Assembly: GCA_963770375.1 (NCBI GenBank) | Contig: CAVYPM010000029.1 | Location: forward strand, 248,001-312,000 | DNA: 64,000 nucleotides | Origin: DASVBE01 sp963770375 | GTDB taxonomy: Bacteria > Actinomycetota > Actinomycetes > Streptosporangiales > Streptosporangiaceae | Reading direction: 5' to 3' | In this document: positions 1 to 8,240 of the stretch, in pieces | Position numbering within the stretch: position 1 is the stretch's first letter | Layout of the letters: every line of letters starts with the position of its first letter | Notes under the pieces: model-generated | Database searches by the model: none | What the model was told of the DNA's origin: nothing | What the model saw: only the letters and a program-made list of their open reading frames with translations | Program-made: the position numbers and the translations under genes

Positions 1-1059
1 CCGGACGCCCCCAAGACCGACAAGGCCGACAAGTGGTTCCAGTCGCACTCGGCCGGCAGCGGCCCGTACGAGCTGCAGAGCTTCACCTCCGGTTCGCAGG
101 TGACGCTGGTCGCTAACCCGAACTACTGGGGCACCGCGCCGCACTTCACGCGGGTCATCGTCAAGCAGGCGGACACCGCCGCCGGCCAGGCGCAGATGCT
201 GCAGGACGGCGAGGCCGACATCGCCATGCAGATCGACCCGGTGACGGCCAAGAGCCTGGTGGGTCAGCCCGGCATCACCGTGAAGACCATCCCGTCCTTC
301 AACTTCTTCTGGATCGGGATGAGCCAGAACATCAAGAACCTGACCCAGGCGCCGCTGAACGCCGACATCCGGCACGCGATCGTGGACGCGATCGACTACC
401 AGGGGCTGCTGAACACGATGGTGTCCGGGGAAGGCAAGCTGGTCGCCGCGCCGATCCCGAACGGCTACCCGGGCTCGGCCGGCCTGCCGCTGCCCAAGCG
501 GAACGTGGCCGAGGCCAAGCAGCTGCTGGCCAAGGCCGGGCACCCGAACGGGTTCAAGCTGACGCTGGCCTACCCGACGATCAACGCCTACGGCGTTGAC
601 CTCGGCCAGCTGGCCCAGCTGCTGCAGACCCAGCTCAAGGACGCGGGCATCGACCTGACCCTGCGGCCGGCCACGTTCTCGGTCAACATCAACGACCTGA
701 GCTCGTGGAAGCTGCCGATGGAGCTGCTGTACTGGGCGCCGGACTACTACGGCACCGCGCAGTACTTCAACTACTTCGGCCTGATCCCGGGCAGCTCCTG
801 GTCCCAGCTGTCGGCCCCCTCGCCGACCGCGAAGCCGGTCATCAACCAGACCGAGACCAGCATGTTCAACAAGGCACTGGCCAGCTCGGCGCAGTCCGAG
901 CGGGACCAGTTCTTCAACCAGGCCGGCCAGCAGATGATCAAGGACGCGGTGACCGTGCCGCTGTTCAGCCCGGACCTGGTGCTCGCCTACAAGACCGGCA
1001 TCACGGGCCTCACCTACAGCGCCTGCTGCAACATCAAGCTCTGGCAGCTGTCGCGTTAG
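1..1059 (+). CDS. ABC transporter substrate-binding protein, family 5 (5' end outside window)
   Basis: Extracellular solute-binding protein of the SBP_bac_5 (DppA/OppA) family that would capture an oligopeptide-like solute and deliver it to the permeases encoded downstream. The reading frame is open from base 1, so the signal peptide and N-terminal lobe lie outside the window and about 352 residues remain. Seen here: the family landmark GSGPYEL followed by an NPNYW motif about 20 residues later, then the alternating lobe pattern with YWAPDYYGT near the C-terminus. It is first in a same-strand cluster with a ThuA-like gene, two permeases and two ATPases. A GC-rich hairpin follows the stop codon, so its transcript may be more abundant than the rest. 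The ligand cannot be told from sequence. Confidence 0.9.
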   Translation, partial: PDAPKTDKADKWFQSHSAGSGPYELQSFTSGSQVTLVANPNYWGTAPHFTRVIVKQADTAAGQAQMLQDGEADIAMQIDPVTAKSLVGQPGITVKTIPSFNFFWIGMSQNIKNLTQAPLNADIRHAIVDAIDYQGLLNTMVSGEGKLVAAPIPNGYPGSAGLPLPKRNVAEAKQLLAKAGHPNGFKLTLAYPTINAYGVDLGQLAQLLQTQLKDAGIDLTLRPATFSVNINDLSSWKLPMELLYWAPDYYGTAQYFNYFGLIPGSSWSQLSAPSPTAKPVINQTETSMFNKALASSAQSERDQFFNQAGQQMIKDAVTVPLFSPDLVLAYKTGITGLTYSACCNIKLWQLSR

Positions 1060-1069
1060 TCGCCCGGAT

Positions 1070-1106
1070 CCGCTGGCCGGCCGCTGATCCCGCGGCCGGC
1101 CAGCGG
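1070..1106 (+). terminator. Perfect 13-bp hairpin after the binding-protein gene
   Basis: Arms 1070-1082 and 1094-1106 are exact reverse complements around an 11-nt loop, starting 11 bases after the stop codon. Flanking 1063-1067 and 1107-1111 extend the stem after a small bulge. There is no U-tract. In binding-protein operons such a hairpin often attenuates read-through or stabilises the upstream mRNA; that role is inferred. Confidence 0.6.
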
Positions 1107-1116
1107 CCGGGATAGC

Positions 1117-1170
1117 CAGGAAAGCAGTGCCAATCAGGAAAGCAGTGCTGATCAAGAAAGCAGTGGCATG
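1117..1170 (+). repeat. Three tandem 18-bp repeats ending at the ThuA start codon
   Basis: Units 1117-1134, 1135-1152 and 1153-1170 share the core AAAGCAGTG. Each begins with a purine-rich CAGGAAA or CAAGAAA that resembles a weak Shine-Dalgarno sequence. The last three bases of unit 3 are the ATG of the next gene, so only unit 3 (AAGAAAG) is at a usable spacing. The unit length is a multiple of three. Confidence 0.75.
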
Positions 1171-2010
1171 ACTGACACACCGGCGCGGCGCCTGAAGGTG
1201 CTGGTCGTGACCGGCGGCCATCCCTTCGAGATGGAGCCGTTCCTGGACGTTTTCCGGGCCAACCAGGAGATCGATTTCACCCACGTGGAGCCGCCGGAGG
1301 CCAGGGACCTGTTCCGGGCCGAGCAGGCCGGCGCGTGGGACGCCATCGTCTGCTACGACATGCAGGGCATCGGGTTCCGCAAGCCGCAGCCGCCGGTGCT
1401 CGAGGACCCGCCGCCGGACTACGCCCAGGGCCTGGTCGGCATGCTCAACCGCGGCCAGGGCATCGTGTTCCTGCACCACGCGATGTCGGCCTGGCCCCGG
1501 TGGCCGCTGTGGGCCGAGATCGTCGGCGGCCGGTGGCACTACGTGCCCGGCGACCTGGACGGGCAGCACTGGCCGGCGTCCGGGTACACAGACCCGGAGA
1601 CGCCGCACCACATCACGGCCATCGACCCGGATCACCCGATCTGCGCCGGGGTGCAGGACGGCTTCGACATCGTCGACGAGCTGTACCTGAACCCGGTCTT
1701 CGAGGACCGGGTCGTGCCGCTGCTGCGGACCAGTTACCCGATGACGCCGGACCACTTCTTCTCCGGTGAGCTGGCTATCCTGGGCCGGATGTGGGACCGG
1801 GAAGGGTGGAGCCACCCCCGCGGCAGCGGCCTGGTCGGCTGGGTCAAGACCGCCGGCTCCAGCCCGGTCGCCTACCTGCAGCCCGGCCACGGCCCCACGG
1901 CCTACGCCAACGAGGCGTTCCGCACCGTGCTGGCCAACGCCATCCGCTGGGTCGCCTCGGCTGACGCGCACGAGTGGGCCCGCGGCCGACCGACGGTGCT
2001 GACCGGATGA
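1168..2010 (+). CDS. ThuA-like glutamine-amidotransferase-fold protein
   Basis: A 280-residue cytoplasmic protein of the ThuA (trehalose utilisation) superfamily, a class I amidotransferase-like fold often found beside sugar transporters and oxidoreductases. Seen here: N-terminal VLVVTGGHPFEM, a WDAIVCYDMQG strand, the GIVFLHHAMSAWP segment where related proteins carry the nucleophile-elbow region, HPICAGV, and a C-terminal LQPGHGPTAYANEAFRTVLANAIRW that is very typical of the family. No signal peptide is visible. The biochemical reaction of ThuA-like proteins is mostly unknown. Its stop overlaps the next permease start (ATGA at 2007), so it is translationally coupled to the importer and probably handles the imported compound. 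Confidence 0.85.
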   Translation: MTDTPARRLKVLVVTGGHPFEMEPFLDVFRANQEIDFTHVEPPEARDLFRAEQAGAWDAIVCYDMQGIGFRKPQPPVLEDPPPDYAQGLVGMLNRGQGIVFLHHAMSAWPRWPLWAEIVGGRWHYVPGDLDGQHWPASGYTDPETPHHITAIDPDHPICAGVQDGFDIVDELYLNPVFEDRVVPLLRTSYPMTPDHFFSGELAILGRMWDREGWSHPRGSGLVGWVKTAGSSPVAYLQPGHGPTAYANEAFRTVLANAIRWVASADAHEWARGRPTVLTG

Positions 2011-3107
2011 GCATGGCCGAGGCAGAGGCCGTCTCGCCGGTGCCGCCGTCGGCTTCCCGGGCGGCCAGGCGGCGGCACCGGCGCGGCAGCGGGATGCTCT
2101 GGTACGTGATCCGCCGGGTCGCGGCCATGCCCCTGCTGCTGCTCGGCGTGGTCACGCTCACGTTCCTGATTACCCGGCTGATCCCGGCCAGCCCGCTGAC
2201 CTCGATCCTGGGCCCGCGGGCGCTGAGCGACCCGGCCGCGGTCGCCGCCGCCAAGGAGCACTGGGGCCTGGACGGGCCGCTCATCGAGCAGTACTGGCGC
2301 TACCTGCAGAACCTGCTGCACGGCGACCTCGGGGTGTCGTTCGTCACCAAGAACAACGTGGCCACCGACCTGAACGTGCGGCTGCCCGCCACGCTGGAGC
2401 TGATGACGGCGGCGATCATCGTCGCCGCGATCGGCGGCATCGGCATCGGCGTGATCGTCGCGACCCGGCAGAACAAGCCGATCGACCACATCGGCCGGCT
2501 GTTCGCGCTGGTCGGCTCGTCCACCCCGGTGTTCTGGTCCGGCCTCGTGCTGCTGCTGTTCTTCTCCACCCGGTGGCACATCTTCCCCGGGCCCGGGCGG
2601 CTGGACTCGCGGTCCTTCCCGCCGCCGCACTACACCGGCTTCTTCGTCATCGACTCGCTGCTGGCCGGCAACTTCTCGCTGTGCTGGGAGGCGACCAGGC
2701 ACCTGATGCTGCCCGCCTTCGTGCTCGGCTGGGGGGTGATGGGCACGGTCTCCCGGATCGTCCGCGCCAGCATGCTGGACGTGCTCAACCAGGACTACAT
2801 CCGCACCGCGCGGGCCAAGGGTGTCCGGGAGCGGACGGTGCTGCTCAAGCACGCGCTGCGGAACGCGCTGCTGCCCGCGCTGACCATCATCGGCTTCTCG
2901 GTCGCCTACCTGATCACCGGCGCGGTGCTGGTCGAGCAGATCTTCTCCTGGCCGGGCATCGGGTCCTACGCGGTCACCGCCGCGGAGTCACTGGACTTCC
3001 CCGCGATCATGGGGGTGACGATCGTCGGCGGCGCCGCCTTCCTGATCGCCAGCCTGGTCACCGACCTGGCCTACGCCTTCGCCGACCCGCAGATCAGGCT
3101 GTCATGA
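2007..3107 (+). CDS. ABC importer permease, DppB/OppB type
   Basis: Inner-membrane permease subunit of about 366 residues for the dipeptide/oligopeptide/nickel importer class. Seen: an N-terminal basic segment, a first membrane helix (AAMPLLLLGVVTLTFLITRL), the conserved SPLTSILGPRAL periplasmic segment, several further membrane spans, and the EAA coupling loop DYIRTARAKGVRERTVLLKH about 90 residues from the C-terminus, followed by the canonical VEQIFSWPGIG motif. ATG 2007 is preferred because it overlaps the upstream stop as ATGA. An in-frame ATG at 1974 lies inside the ThuA gene. It overlaps the next permease by four bases. It pairs with the gene at 3104 to form the channel. Confidence 0.93.
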   Translation: MSMAEAEAVSPVPPSASRAARRRHRRGSGMLWYVIRRVAAMPLLLLGVVTLTFLITRLIPASPLTSILGPRALSDPAAVAAAKEHWGLDGPLIEQYWRYLQNLLHGDLGVSFVTKNNVATDLNVRLPATLELMTAAIIVAAIGGIGIGVIVATRQNKPIDHIGRLFALVGSSTPVFWSGLVLLLFFSTRWHIFPGPGRLDSRSFPPPHYTGFFVIDSLLAGNFSLCWEATRHLMLPAFVLGWGVMGTVSRIVRASMLDVLNQDYIRTARAKGVRERTVLLKHALRNALLPALTIIGFSVAYLITGAVLVEQIFSWPGIGSYAVTAAESLDFPAIMGVTIVGGAAFLIASLVTDLAYAFADPQIRLS

Positions 3108-3985
3108 CCGCCCTCGACCTGACGCTCCGCGAGGAGGTCGCCCGGCCGGAGCGGCGCCGGGCCGGCCGCGCCGCGTGGCTGACCGTGCCGGTGATCCTCG
3201 GCCTGATCGTGTTCGTCGGCTGGCTGGTGATCGCGCTGACGATCACCCTGTGGTCGCCGTACGACCCGCTGGCCACCACCGGCCTGCCGCTGCTCCCGCC
3301 CAGCGCGGAGCACCTGCTGGGCACCGACGCGCTCGGCCGGGACGTGCTGTCCCGGACCCTGTACGGGGTGCGCGCGTCGCTGCCGCTGTGCTTCGCGGTC
3401 ATCGCCGGAGGGGTCCTGATCGGCAGCCTGTTCGGCGCCGTGGCCGGGTTCTTCGGCGGCTGGGTGGACGCCGTGCTGATGCGGATCACCGACGTGGTGC
3501 TGGCCTTCCCGGCCATCCTGCTGGCCATGGTGATGACCGCCGCGCTCGGCCCCGGCCTGTTTCACGCGGGCATCGCGATGGTGCTCGTGTGGTGGCCGAT
3601 CTACGCCCGGCTGCTGCGCGCGCAGATCCTGTCGGTGAAGGAGCAGGCGCACGTGGAGGCCGCGGTGGCCGCCGGCGCGGGCCGGTGGCGGCAGCTCCGG
3701 ATCCACATCCTGCCGCTGGCCATCACCCCGACGCTGGTCAACGCGACCATGGACCTCGGCCAGGTGGTGCTGCTCGCCGCGGGCCTGAGCTTCATCGGCC
3801 TGGGCGCCAACCCGCCGACCCCGGAGTGGGGGCTGATGATCAACGACGGGACGATCCACTTCTACCAGTGGTGGGTGGCGCTCGGCCCGGGCCTGGCCAT
3901 CCTCAGCCTCGTGCTGGCCTTCAACTTCATCGGCGACGGGGTGCGGGACCTGCTGGACGTGCGCACGCCGGGACGGTCGGCGTGA
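3104..3985 (+). CDS. ABC importer permease, DppC/OppC type
   Basis: Second membrane subunit (293 residues) of the importer. The DppC-family hallmarks are an N-terminal membrane helix (VPVILGLIVFVGWLVIALT), the HLLGTDALGRDVLSRTLYGVR motif right after it, about five more spans, and the coupling loop EQAHVEAAVAAGAGRWRQLR. The C-terminal LSFIGLGANPPTPEWG motif is also standard. The start is the ATG at 3104, whose ATGA overlaps the stop of the preceding permease. The end overlaps the following ATPase start as GTGA at 3982. Heterodimerises with the 2007-3107 product. Confidence 0.93.
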   Translation: MTALDLTLREEVARPERRRAGRAAWLTVPVILGLIVFVGWLVIALTITLWSPYDPLATTGLPLLPPSAEHLLGTDALGRDVLSRTLYGVRASLPLCFAVIAGGVLIGSLFGAVAGFFGGWVDAVLMRITDVVLAFPAILLAMVMTAALGPGLFHAGIAMVLVWWPIYARLLRAQILSVKEQAHVEAAVAAGAGRWRQLRIHILPLAITPTLVNATMDLGQVVLLAAGLSFIGLGANPPTPEWGLMINDGTIHFYQWWVALGPGLAILSLVLAFNFIGDGVRDLLDVRTPGRSA

Positions 3986-5055
3986 CCGCCGGGAGGCCGG
4001 GCGCCGGCGGGGTCGCCGGCCCGGCCGCGGCGGGCGGGGCACCGCTGCTGGCCATCCGCGACCTGGCCATCGACTTCGGCACGCCGGAGGAGCCGCAGCC
4101 GGCCGTCCGCGGTATCGACCTGACCGTGACGCAGGGCAGCACGCTGGGCATCGTCGGGGAGTCCGGGTCCGGCAAGAGCATGAGCATGCTGTCGGTCGTG
4201 TCGCTGCTGCCGGACACCGCGCGGGTGTCCGGGTCGGTCCAGCTGGCCGGCCGGGAGGTGCTCGGCCTTGGCCCCCGGGAGCTGCGCAAGATCCGCGGCT
4301 CGCAGGTCGGGATGATCTTCCAGGACCCGATGACCTCGCTGAACCCGGTCTTCACCGTCGGGGACCAGGTCGGCGAGGCGATCCGCACGCACGAGCCGGG
4401 GATGTCCCGCCGGAAGGCCAGGGCCCGGGCCATCGAGCTGCTCGCCGACGTGTCGATCCCGCGGCCCGCCGAGCGGGCCAGGTCCTACCCGTTCGAGCTG
4501 TCCGGCGGCATGCGGCAGCGGGTGATGATCGCCATCGCGATCGCCAACAACCCGGCGCTGCTGATCGCGGACGAGCCGACCACCGCACTGGACGTGACCA
4601 TCCAGGCGCAGATCCTGGAGCTTCTCAAGCGGCTGGTCGACGAGCGGAACGTCGGGCTGATCGTGATCAGCCACGACCTGGGCGTTGTGGCCGGCGTCGT
4701 GGACCGGGTCGCGGTGATGTACGGGGGCCGGATCGTGGAGGACGCCCCGGTCGACGAGCTGTTCGCCGCACCGCGGCACCCCTACACCCGCGCGCTGCTC
4801 GGCTGCACGCCGCGGCTGGACCGGCCGAACGCCGCGCTGACCCCGATCCCCGGCACGCCGCCGGTGCTGTCCGCGCTGCACGGCGGCTGCTCGTTCCGGG
4901 CCCGGTGCGGCTACCGGCAGCCGCGCTGCGAGCACGAGGACCCGGCGCTCGTTTCGGCCGGCCGCAGCCAGGCCGCCTGCCTGTTCGCCGACGAGATCGG
5001 CGCGCTGCCGCTCACGACGGCCGCGCCCGCAGCCACCGAGGAGGCCGCGTCATGA
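3982..5055 (+). CDS. ABC importer ATP-binding protein, DppD/OppD type
   Basis: Cytoplasmic ATPase of 357 residues that powers the importer. Seen in order: Walker A GESGSGKS, Q-loop MIFQDPMTSLNPV, signature LSGGMRQRV, Walker B LLIADEPTTALD, the switch histidine in VISHDLGVV, and the C-terminal oligopeptide/dipeptide transporter domain with HPYTRALLG and a cysteine-bearing GGCSFRARCGYRQPRCE stretch that in relatives binds an iron-sulfur cluster. The start is GTG 3982, overlapping the upstream stop as GTGA. The C-terminus overlaps the partner ATPase as ATGA at 5052. Unlike the equivalent gene of the second importer, this copy is intact. Confidence 0.94.
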   Translation: MTAGRPGAGGVAGPAAAGGAPLLAIRDLAIDFGTPEEPQPAVRGIDLTVTQGSTLGIVGESGSGKSMSMLSVVSLLPDTARVSGSVQLAGREVLGLGPRELRKIRGSQVGMIFQDPMTSLNPVFTVGDQVGEAIRTHEPGMSRRKARARAIELLADVSIPRPAERARSYPFELSGGMRQRVMIAIAIANNPALLIADEPTTALDVTIQAQILELLKRLVDERNVGLIVISHDLGVVAGVVDRVAVMYGGRIVEDAPVDELFAAPRHPYTRALLGCTPRLDRPNAALTPIPGTPPVLSALHGGCSFRARCGYRQPRCEHEDPALVSAGRSQAACLFADEIGALPLTTAAPAATEEAAS

Positions 5056-6068
5056 GCAGCCCGGCCACCAGCGAAGCCGCCGCGCCGCCGCCCGGCGGCG
5101 CGGAGCCGCTGCTGTCCGTGCGCGACCTGGTCAAGGAATTCCCGGTCCGGCACAGCGGCGGGCCGATCCGCGGCCGGGACATGGTGCACGCCGTGTCCGG
5201 GGTGTCCTTCGACCTGTACGCCGGGGAGGTGCTGAGCCTGGTCGGCGAGTCCGGCTGCGGCAAGTCCACCACCGGCCGGTGCATCCTGCGGCTGGTCGAG
5301 CCGACCAGCGGCGAGGTCACGTTCCGCGGCGAGGACCTGCTGCACAAGCGCCCCGGCGAGCTCCGCGCGCTGCGCCGCCACCTGCAGATCGTGTTCCAGG
5401 ACCCGTACTCCTCGCTGCACCCGCGCCGCCGGGTGCGGGACATCATCGCCGAGCCGATGATCGTGCAGGGCATGAGCAACCGGGCCGCGCTGGCCGAGGT
5501 GCCCCGGCTGATGGAGACCGTGCACCTGGACCCGGCCCGGGCGGGCCGGTATCCGCACGAGTTCTCCGGCGGGCAGCGGCAGCGCATCGGCATCGCCCGG
5601 GCCCTGTCGCTCAGCCCGGAGATCCTGGTCCTGGACGAGCCGGTGTCGGCACTGGACGTCAGCGTCCAGGCGGGCATCCTCGGCCTGCTCGAGGACCTGC
5701 AGCAGCGGCTGCAGATCGCCTACCTGTTCATCAGCCACAACCTGTCGGTGGTCCGGCACCTGGCCGACCGGGTTGCGGTCATGTACCTCGGGAAGATCGT
5801 CGAGATCGGCCCGGCCCTGGACACGTTCGCGAACCCGGGCCATCCCTACACCCAGGCGCTGCTGTCCGCCGCGCCGATCCCCGATCCCGTGGTGGAGCGC
5901 GGCCGGGAGCGTATCGTGCTGGGCGGCGAGGTGCCCAGCGCGATCGAGCCGCCGTCGGGCTGCCGGTTCCGCACCCGCTGCTGGAAGGCCGCGGAGATCT
6001 GCGCCACGGAAGAGCCGGCCCTGATCGACCGGGGCAACGGGCACCCCGTAGCCTGCCACTTCGCCTAG
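5052..6068 (+). CDS. ABC importer ATP-binding protein, DppF/OppF type
   Basis: Second ATPase (338 residues) of the importer. Seen: FDLYAGEVLSLVGESGCGKST (Walker A), VFQDPYSSLHPR (Q-loop), FSGGQRQRIGIARAL (signature), ILVLDEPVSALD (Walker B), ISHNLSVV (switch histidine) and the C-terminal domain with HPYTQALL and CRFRTRC. The variant HN instead of HD after the switch histidine is minor. ATG 5052 overlaps the stop of the preceding ATPase gene. Forty-five bases separate its stop from the next gene, which is probably still in the same transcript. Confidence 0.94.
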   Translation: MSSPATSEAAAPPPGGAEPLLSVRDLVKEFPVRHSGGPIRGRDMVHAVSGVSFDLYAGEVLSLVGESGCGKSTTGRCILRLVEPTSGEVTFRGEDLLHKRPGELRALRRHLQIVFQDPYSSLHPRRRVRDIIAEPMIVQGMSNRAALAEVPRLMETVHLDPARAGRYPHEFSGGQRQRIGIARALSLSPEILVLDEPVSALDVSVQAGILGLLEDLQQRLQIAYLFISHNLSVVRHLADRVAVMYLGKIVEIGPALDTFANPGHPYTQALLSAAPIPDPVVERGRERIVLGGEVPSAIEPPSGCRFRTRCWKAAEICATEEPALIDRGNGHPVACHFA

Positions 6069-6113
6069 TTGTTCCGCTGAGCCCCGGCGCCCCGTGCCGG
6101 CAGGGAGACCCTT

Positions 6114-7061
6114 ATGCCGCTGCCCCGTTACGACGACCTCCCGCCGGCCCCCCGGGGCGGGCGCCTGGCCTGGGGCCTGTTCGGCGCGGAGGACAATGCC
6201 GGGCTTCTGAACCTGCAGACCCCCGAGCGGGTCGCGGCGGCCGCGGCGGAGATCCAGCGCGGCGTGGTGTTCCCGCTGAGCGCCGAGGTGCGGCTGTTCG
6301 ACCCGCCGATGTTCGGCCGCCGCCGGGCGGTGCACCGGGTGCTGACCACGCCGGAGGACCCTGGCCTGGACGACGAGCTTGATTCGTTCAACCCGCAGTC
6401 CTCCAGCCAGTGGGACTCGCTGGGGCACGTGCCGTACGCGACCGACGCGTTCTACAACGGCGCCACCAAGGACGACGTGATGAACCGCGGCCGCGGCACG
6501 ATCGACCACTGGGCCCGCCGGGGCATCGCCGGGCGGGGCGTGCTGCTGGACGTGGAGCAGGTGCTCGGCGACGGGTTCGACCCGGGCGCGGCGGTCGCGC
6601 TGTCAGTGGCCGACCTGGAGCGCTGCCGCGCCGCGGCCGGGGTGGAGTGGCGGCCCGGCGACATCCTGGTCCTGCACACCGGGTTCGGCCGCTGGTATCT
6701 GGCCCAGGACCAGGCGGCGCGGGAGAAGGCGGCCGACGAGCGGACGCTGACCGCGGCCGGGGTGGAGCACACCGAGGACATGGCCAGGTACCTGTGGGAC
6801 AGCCACGTCAGCGCGGTGGTCAGCGACAGCCCGTCGGTCGAGGTCTGGCCGCCGGACTGGAGCCGCGAATCGCGGCCGTTCGGGTTCCTGCACCGCATGC
6901 TGATCGGCTCGTTCGGGATGGGCCTGGGTGAGCTGTGGTGGACGGCCGACCTGGCCGACGACTGCCGCCAGGACAGCCGCCACACGATGTTCATCTCCAG
7001 CGCGCCGCTGAACGTGGCCGGCGGGATCAGCTCCCCGCCGAACGCGCTGGCCTTCAAATAG
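6114..7061 (+). CDS. Cyclase-family (kynurenine-formamidase-like) hydrolase
   Basis: A 315-residue metal-dependent hydrolase of the cyclase family (PF04199), whose members hydrolyse amides or lactones. Seen: an N-terminal WGLFGAEDNAGLLNLQTPERV that matches the family's opening motif, QWDSLGHVPY (the D and H positions of the metal-binding HxGTHxD-type motif in the long subfamily), GRGVLLDVEQ, and WRPGDILVLHTGFG. A GGGAGA ribosome-binding site precedes ATG 6114. It is last in the importer operon and is followed by a strong hairpin, so it probably acts on the imported solute or a derivative. The substrate is unknown. Confidence 0.85.
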   Translation: MPLPRYDDLPPAPRGGRLAWGLFGAEDNAGLLNLQTPERVAAAAAEIQRGVVFPLSAEVRLFDPPMFGRRRAVHRVLTTPEDPGLDDELDSFNPQSSSQWDSLGHVPYATDAFYNGATKDDVMNRGRGTIDHWARRGIAGRGVLLDVEQVLGDGFDPGAAVALSVADLERCRAAAGVEWRPGDILVLHTGFGRWYLAQDQAAREKAADERTLTAAGVEHTEDMARYLWDSHVSAVVSDSPSVEVWPPDWSRESRPFGFLHRMLIGSFGMGLGELWWTADLADDCRQDSRHTMFISSAPLNVAGGISSPPNALAFK

Positions 7062-7107
7062 CCAGCGTGGCCCGGCCCAGGATCCGGGCCGGGCCACGCG
7101 GCTGGCT
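7060..7107. terminator. Bidirectional terminator hairpin
   Basis: Inner arms 7067-7078 and 7086-7097 form a perfect 12-bp stem with a 7-nt loop. Outer arms 7060-7066 and 7101-7107 add 7 bp with a 3-nt bulge. It lies exactly between two convergent genes (stops at 7061 and 7113). Confidence 0.8.
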
Positions 7108-7112
7108 GTCTG

Positions 7113-8240
7113 CTACGGGACCGAGCTGGGCGGCGGGACGTCGCTGACCGAGTCCACCACCCCCGACAGCAGGTAGGCGGTCCAGCCGGTCAGCGTGCTG
7201 TGGCCGGCTGGGCTGACCATGAGACCCTCCTCAGCGAGCAGCCCGCTGCTGGCCGGGTCGAAGATCAGCATGTCGACCGCGGTCCCCTGCGGGCCGGACC
7301 CGCCCGATGCGCTCGGGCTTGGGCTGGCGCTGTCGCTGGGCATCGGGCTGGGGGTGGCCCCGCCGTCACCCGGGCCGTGCACGTACTCGACGCCGATCCC
7401 GGACCGGCCCTTCGGGTCGGTTACCGTGCCAACCACCTTGACCCCGGGGATTCCGGCCGCCACCTTGAACAGCGCCGCGCGCAGCGCCGGCGACGCGTCG
7501 GACTCCCGCAGCAGGTCGCCGACCTGAACGAAGTCCTCGGCCGGCCCGGGCGGGCCGCCCTCGATCTTCCTGCTGCTGATCATCGCGGCCAGCTGGGCCG
7601 GGTCGGTGGGCAGCTTCGACAGGTCGACCGGCCCGTCGGACAGCCCGCCGGGGCCGAAGTGGTCGTCCGACGGTCCGGTGAGCAGCTTCGGCTTCCCCAG
7701 CGCGATCCAGTTGTGCCGGTCCTTGGCGGAGGGGAAGGTCGGGTCCGACGACGTCTCGCGGATCCGGCCCGAGCCGTCCGCGCCGATCCAGATCTCGCGC
7801 TGCTCGCGGTAGTTGACGCAGAAGTACAGCCGGGCCACGGTGCAGGCCTGGTTGATCCCCACCGAGGACGTGTACTGGAACTGGCCGGGCCCCGGCGGGC
7901 CGGCGGCCGACTGCCGGGCGGCAACCCGGGACAGCTTGTGCAGCGCGGCCACGGTCGCCGCCGAGGGGTGGCCGCTGGCCGCGCCCGGGAGCGCGGTCCC
8001 GGCCGGGCCCGAGAGCAGGCCGACCGCCAATGCCGTGACGCCGGCCGCGGCCGTAGCCGCCCCCGCGGCGACGGACAGTACCAGGCCACGCGGGCGGCGG
8101 CGCGGGCGCGCTGACCAGTGCTCAGAGGCGGGCACCTGCATGATGCCGTGCAGCAGCCAGCGCGCCTCCGGCGCGTCGGCGCCGGGCAGGTCGGTGGAGT
8201 TGACCGGGTTGGCGTCCCGGATCACGGATTCGATGTTCAT
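7113..8240 (-). CDS. CU044_5270-like membrane-anchored protein, probable ECF sigma partner
   Basis: A 375-residue protein with a cytoplasmic N-terminus of about 60 residues, one membrane helix (VLSVAAGAATAAAGVTALAVGLL) and a large external domain ending in a Pro/Ser-rich linker and a conserved tail. Actinobacterial proteins of this plan (CU044_5270 family) are habitually encoded just downstream of an ECF sigma factor, as here. By context it may act as an anti-sigma or signal-sensing partner; no classical zinc anti-sigma motif is visible. ATG 8240 overlaps the sigma stop as ATGA, so the pair is translationally coupled. The final function is inferred from architecture and position. Confidence 0.75.
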   Translation of the reverse strand: MNIESVIRDANPVNSTDLPGADAPEARWLLHGIMQVPASEHWSARPRRRPRGLVLSVAAGAATAAAGVTALAVGLLSGPAGTALPGAASGHPSAATVAALHKLSRVAARQSAAGPPGPGQFQYTSSVGINQACTVARLYFCVNYREQREIWIGADGSGRIRETSSDPTFPSAKDRHNWIALGKPKLLTGPSDDHFGPGGLSDGPVDLSKLPTDPAQLAAMISSRKIEGGPPGPAEDFVQVGDLLRESDASPALRAALFKVAAGIPGVKVVGTVTDPKGRSGIGVEYVHGPGDGGATPSPMPSDSASPSPSASGGSGPQGTAVDMLIFDPASSGLLAEEGLMVSPAGHSTLTGWTAYLLSGVVDSVSDVPPPSSVP

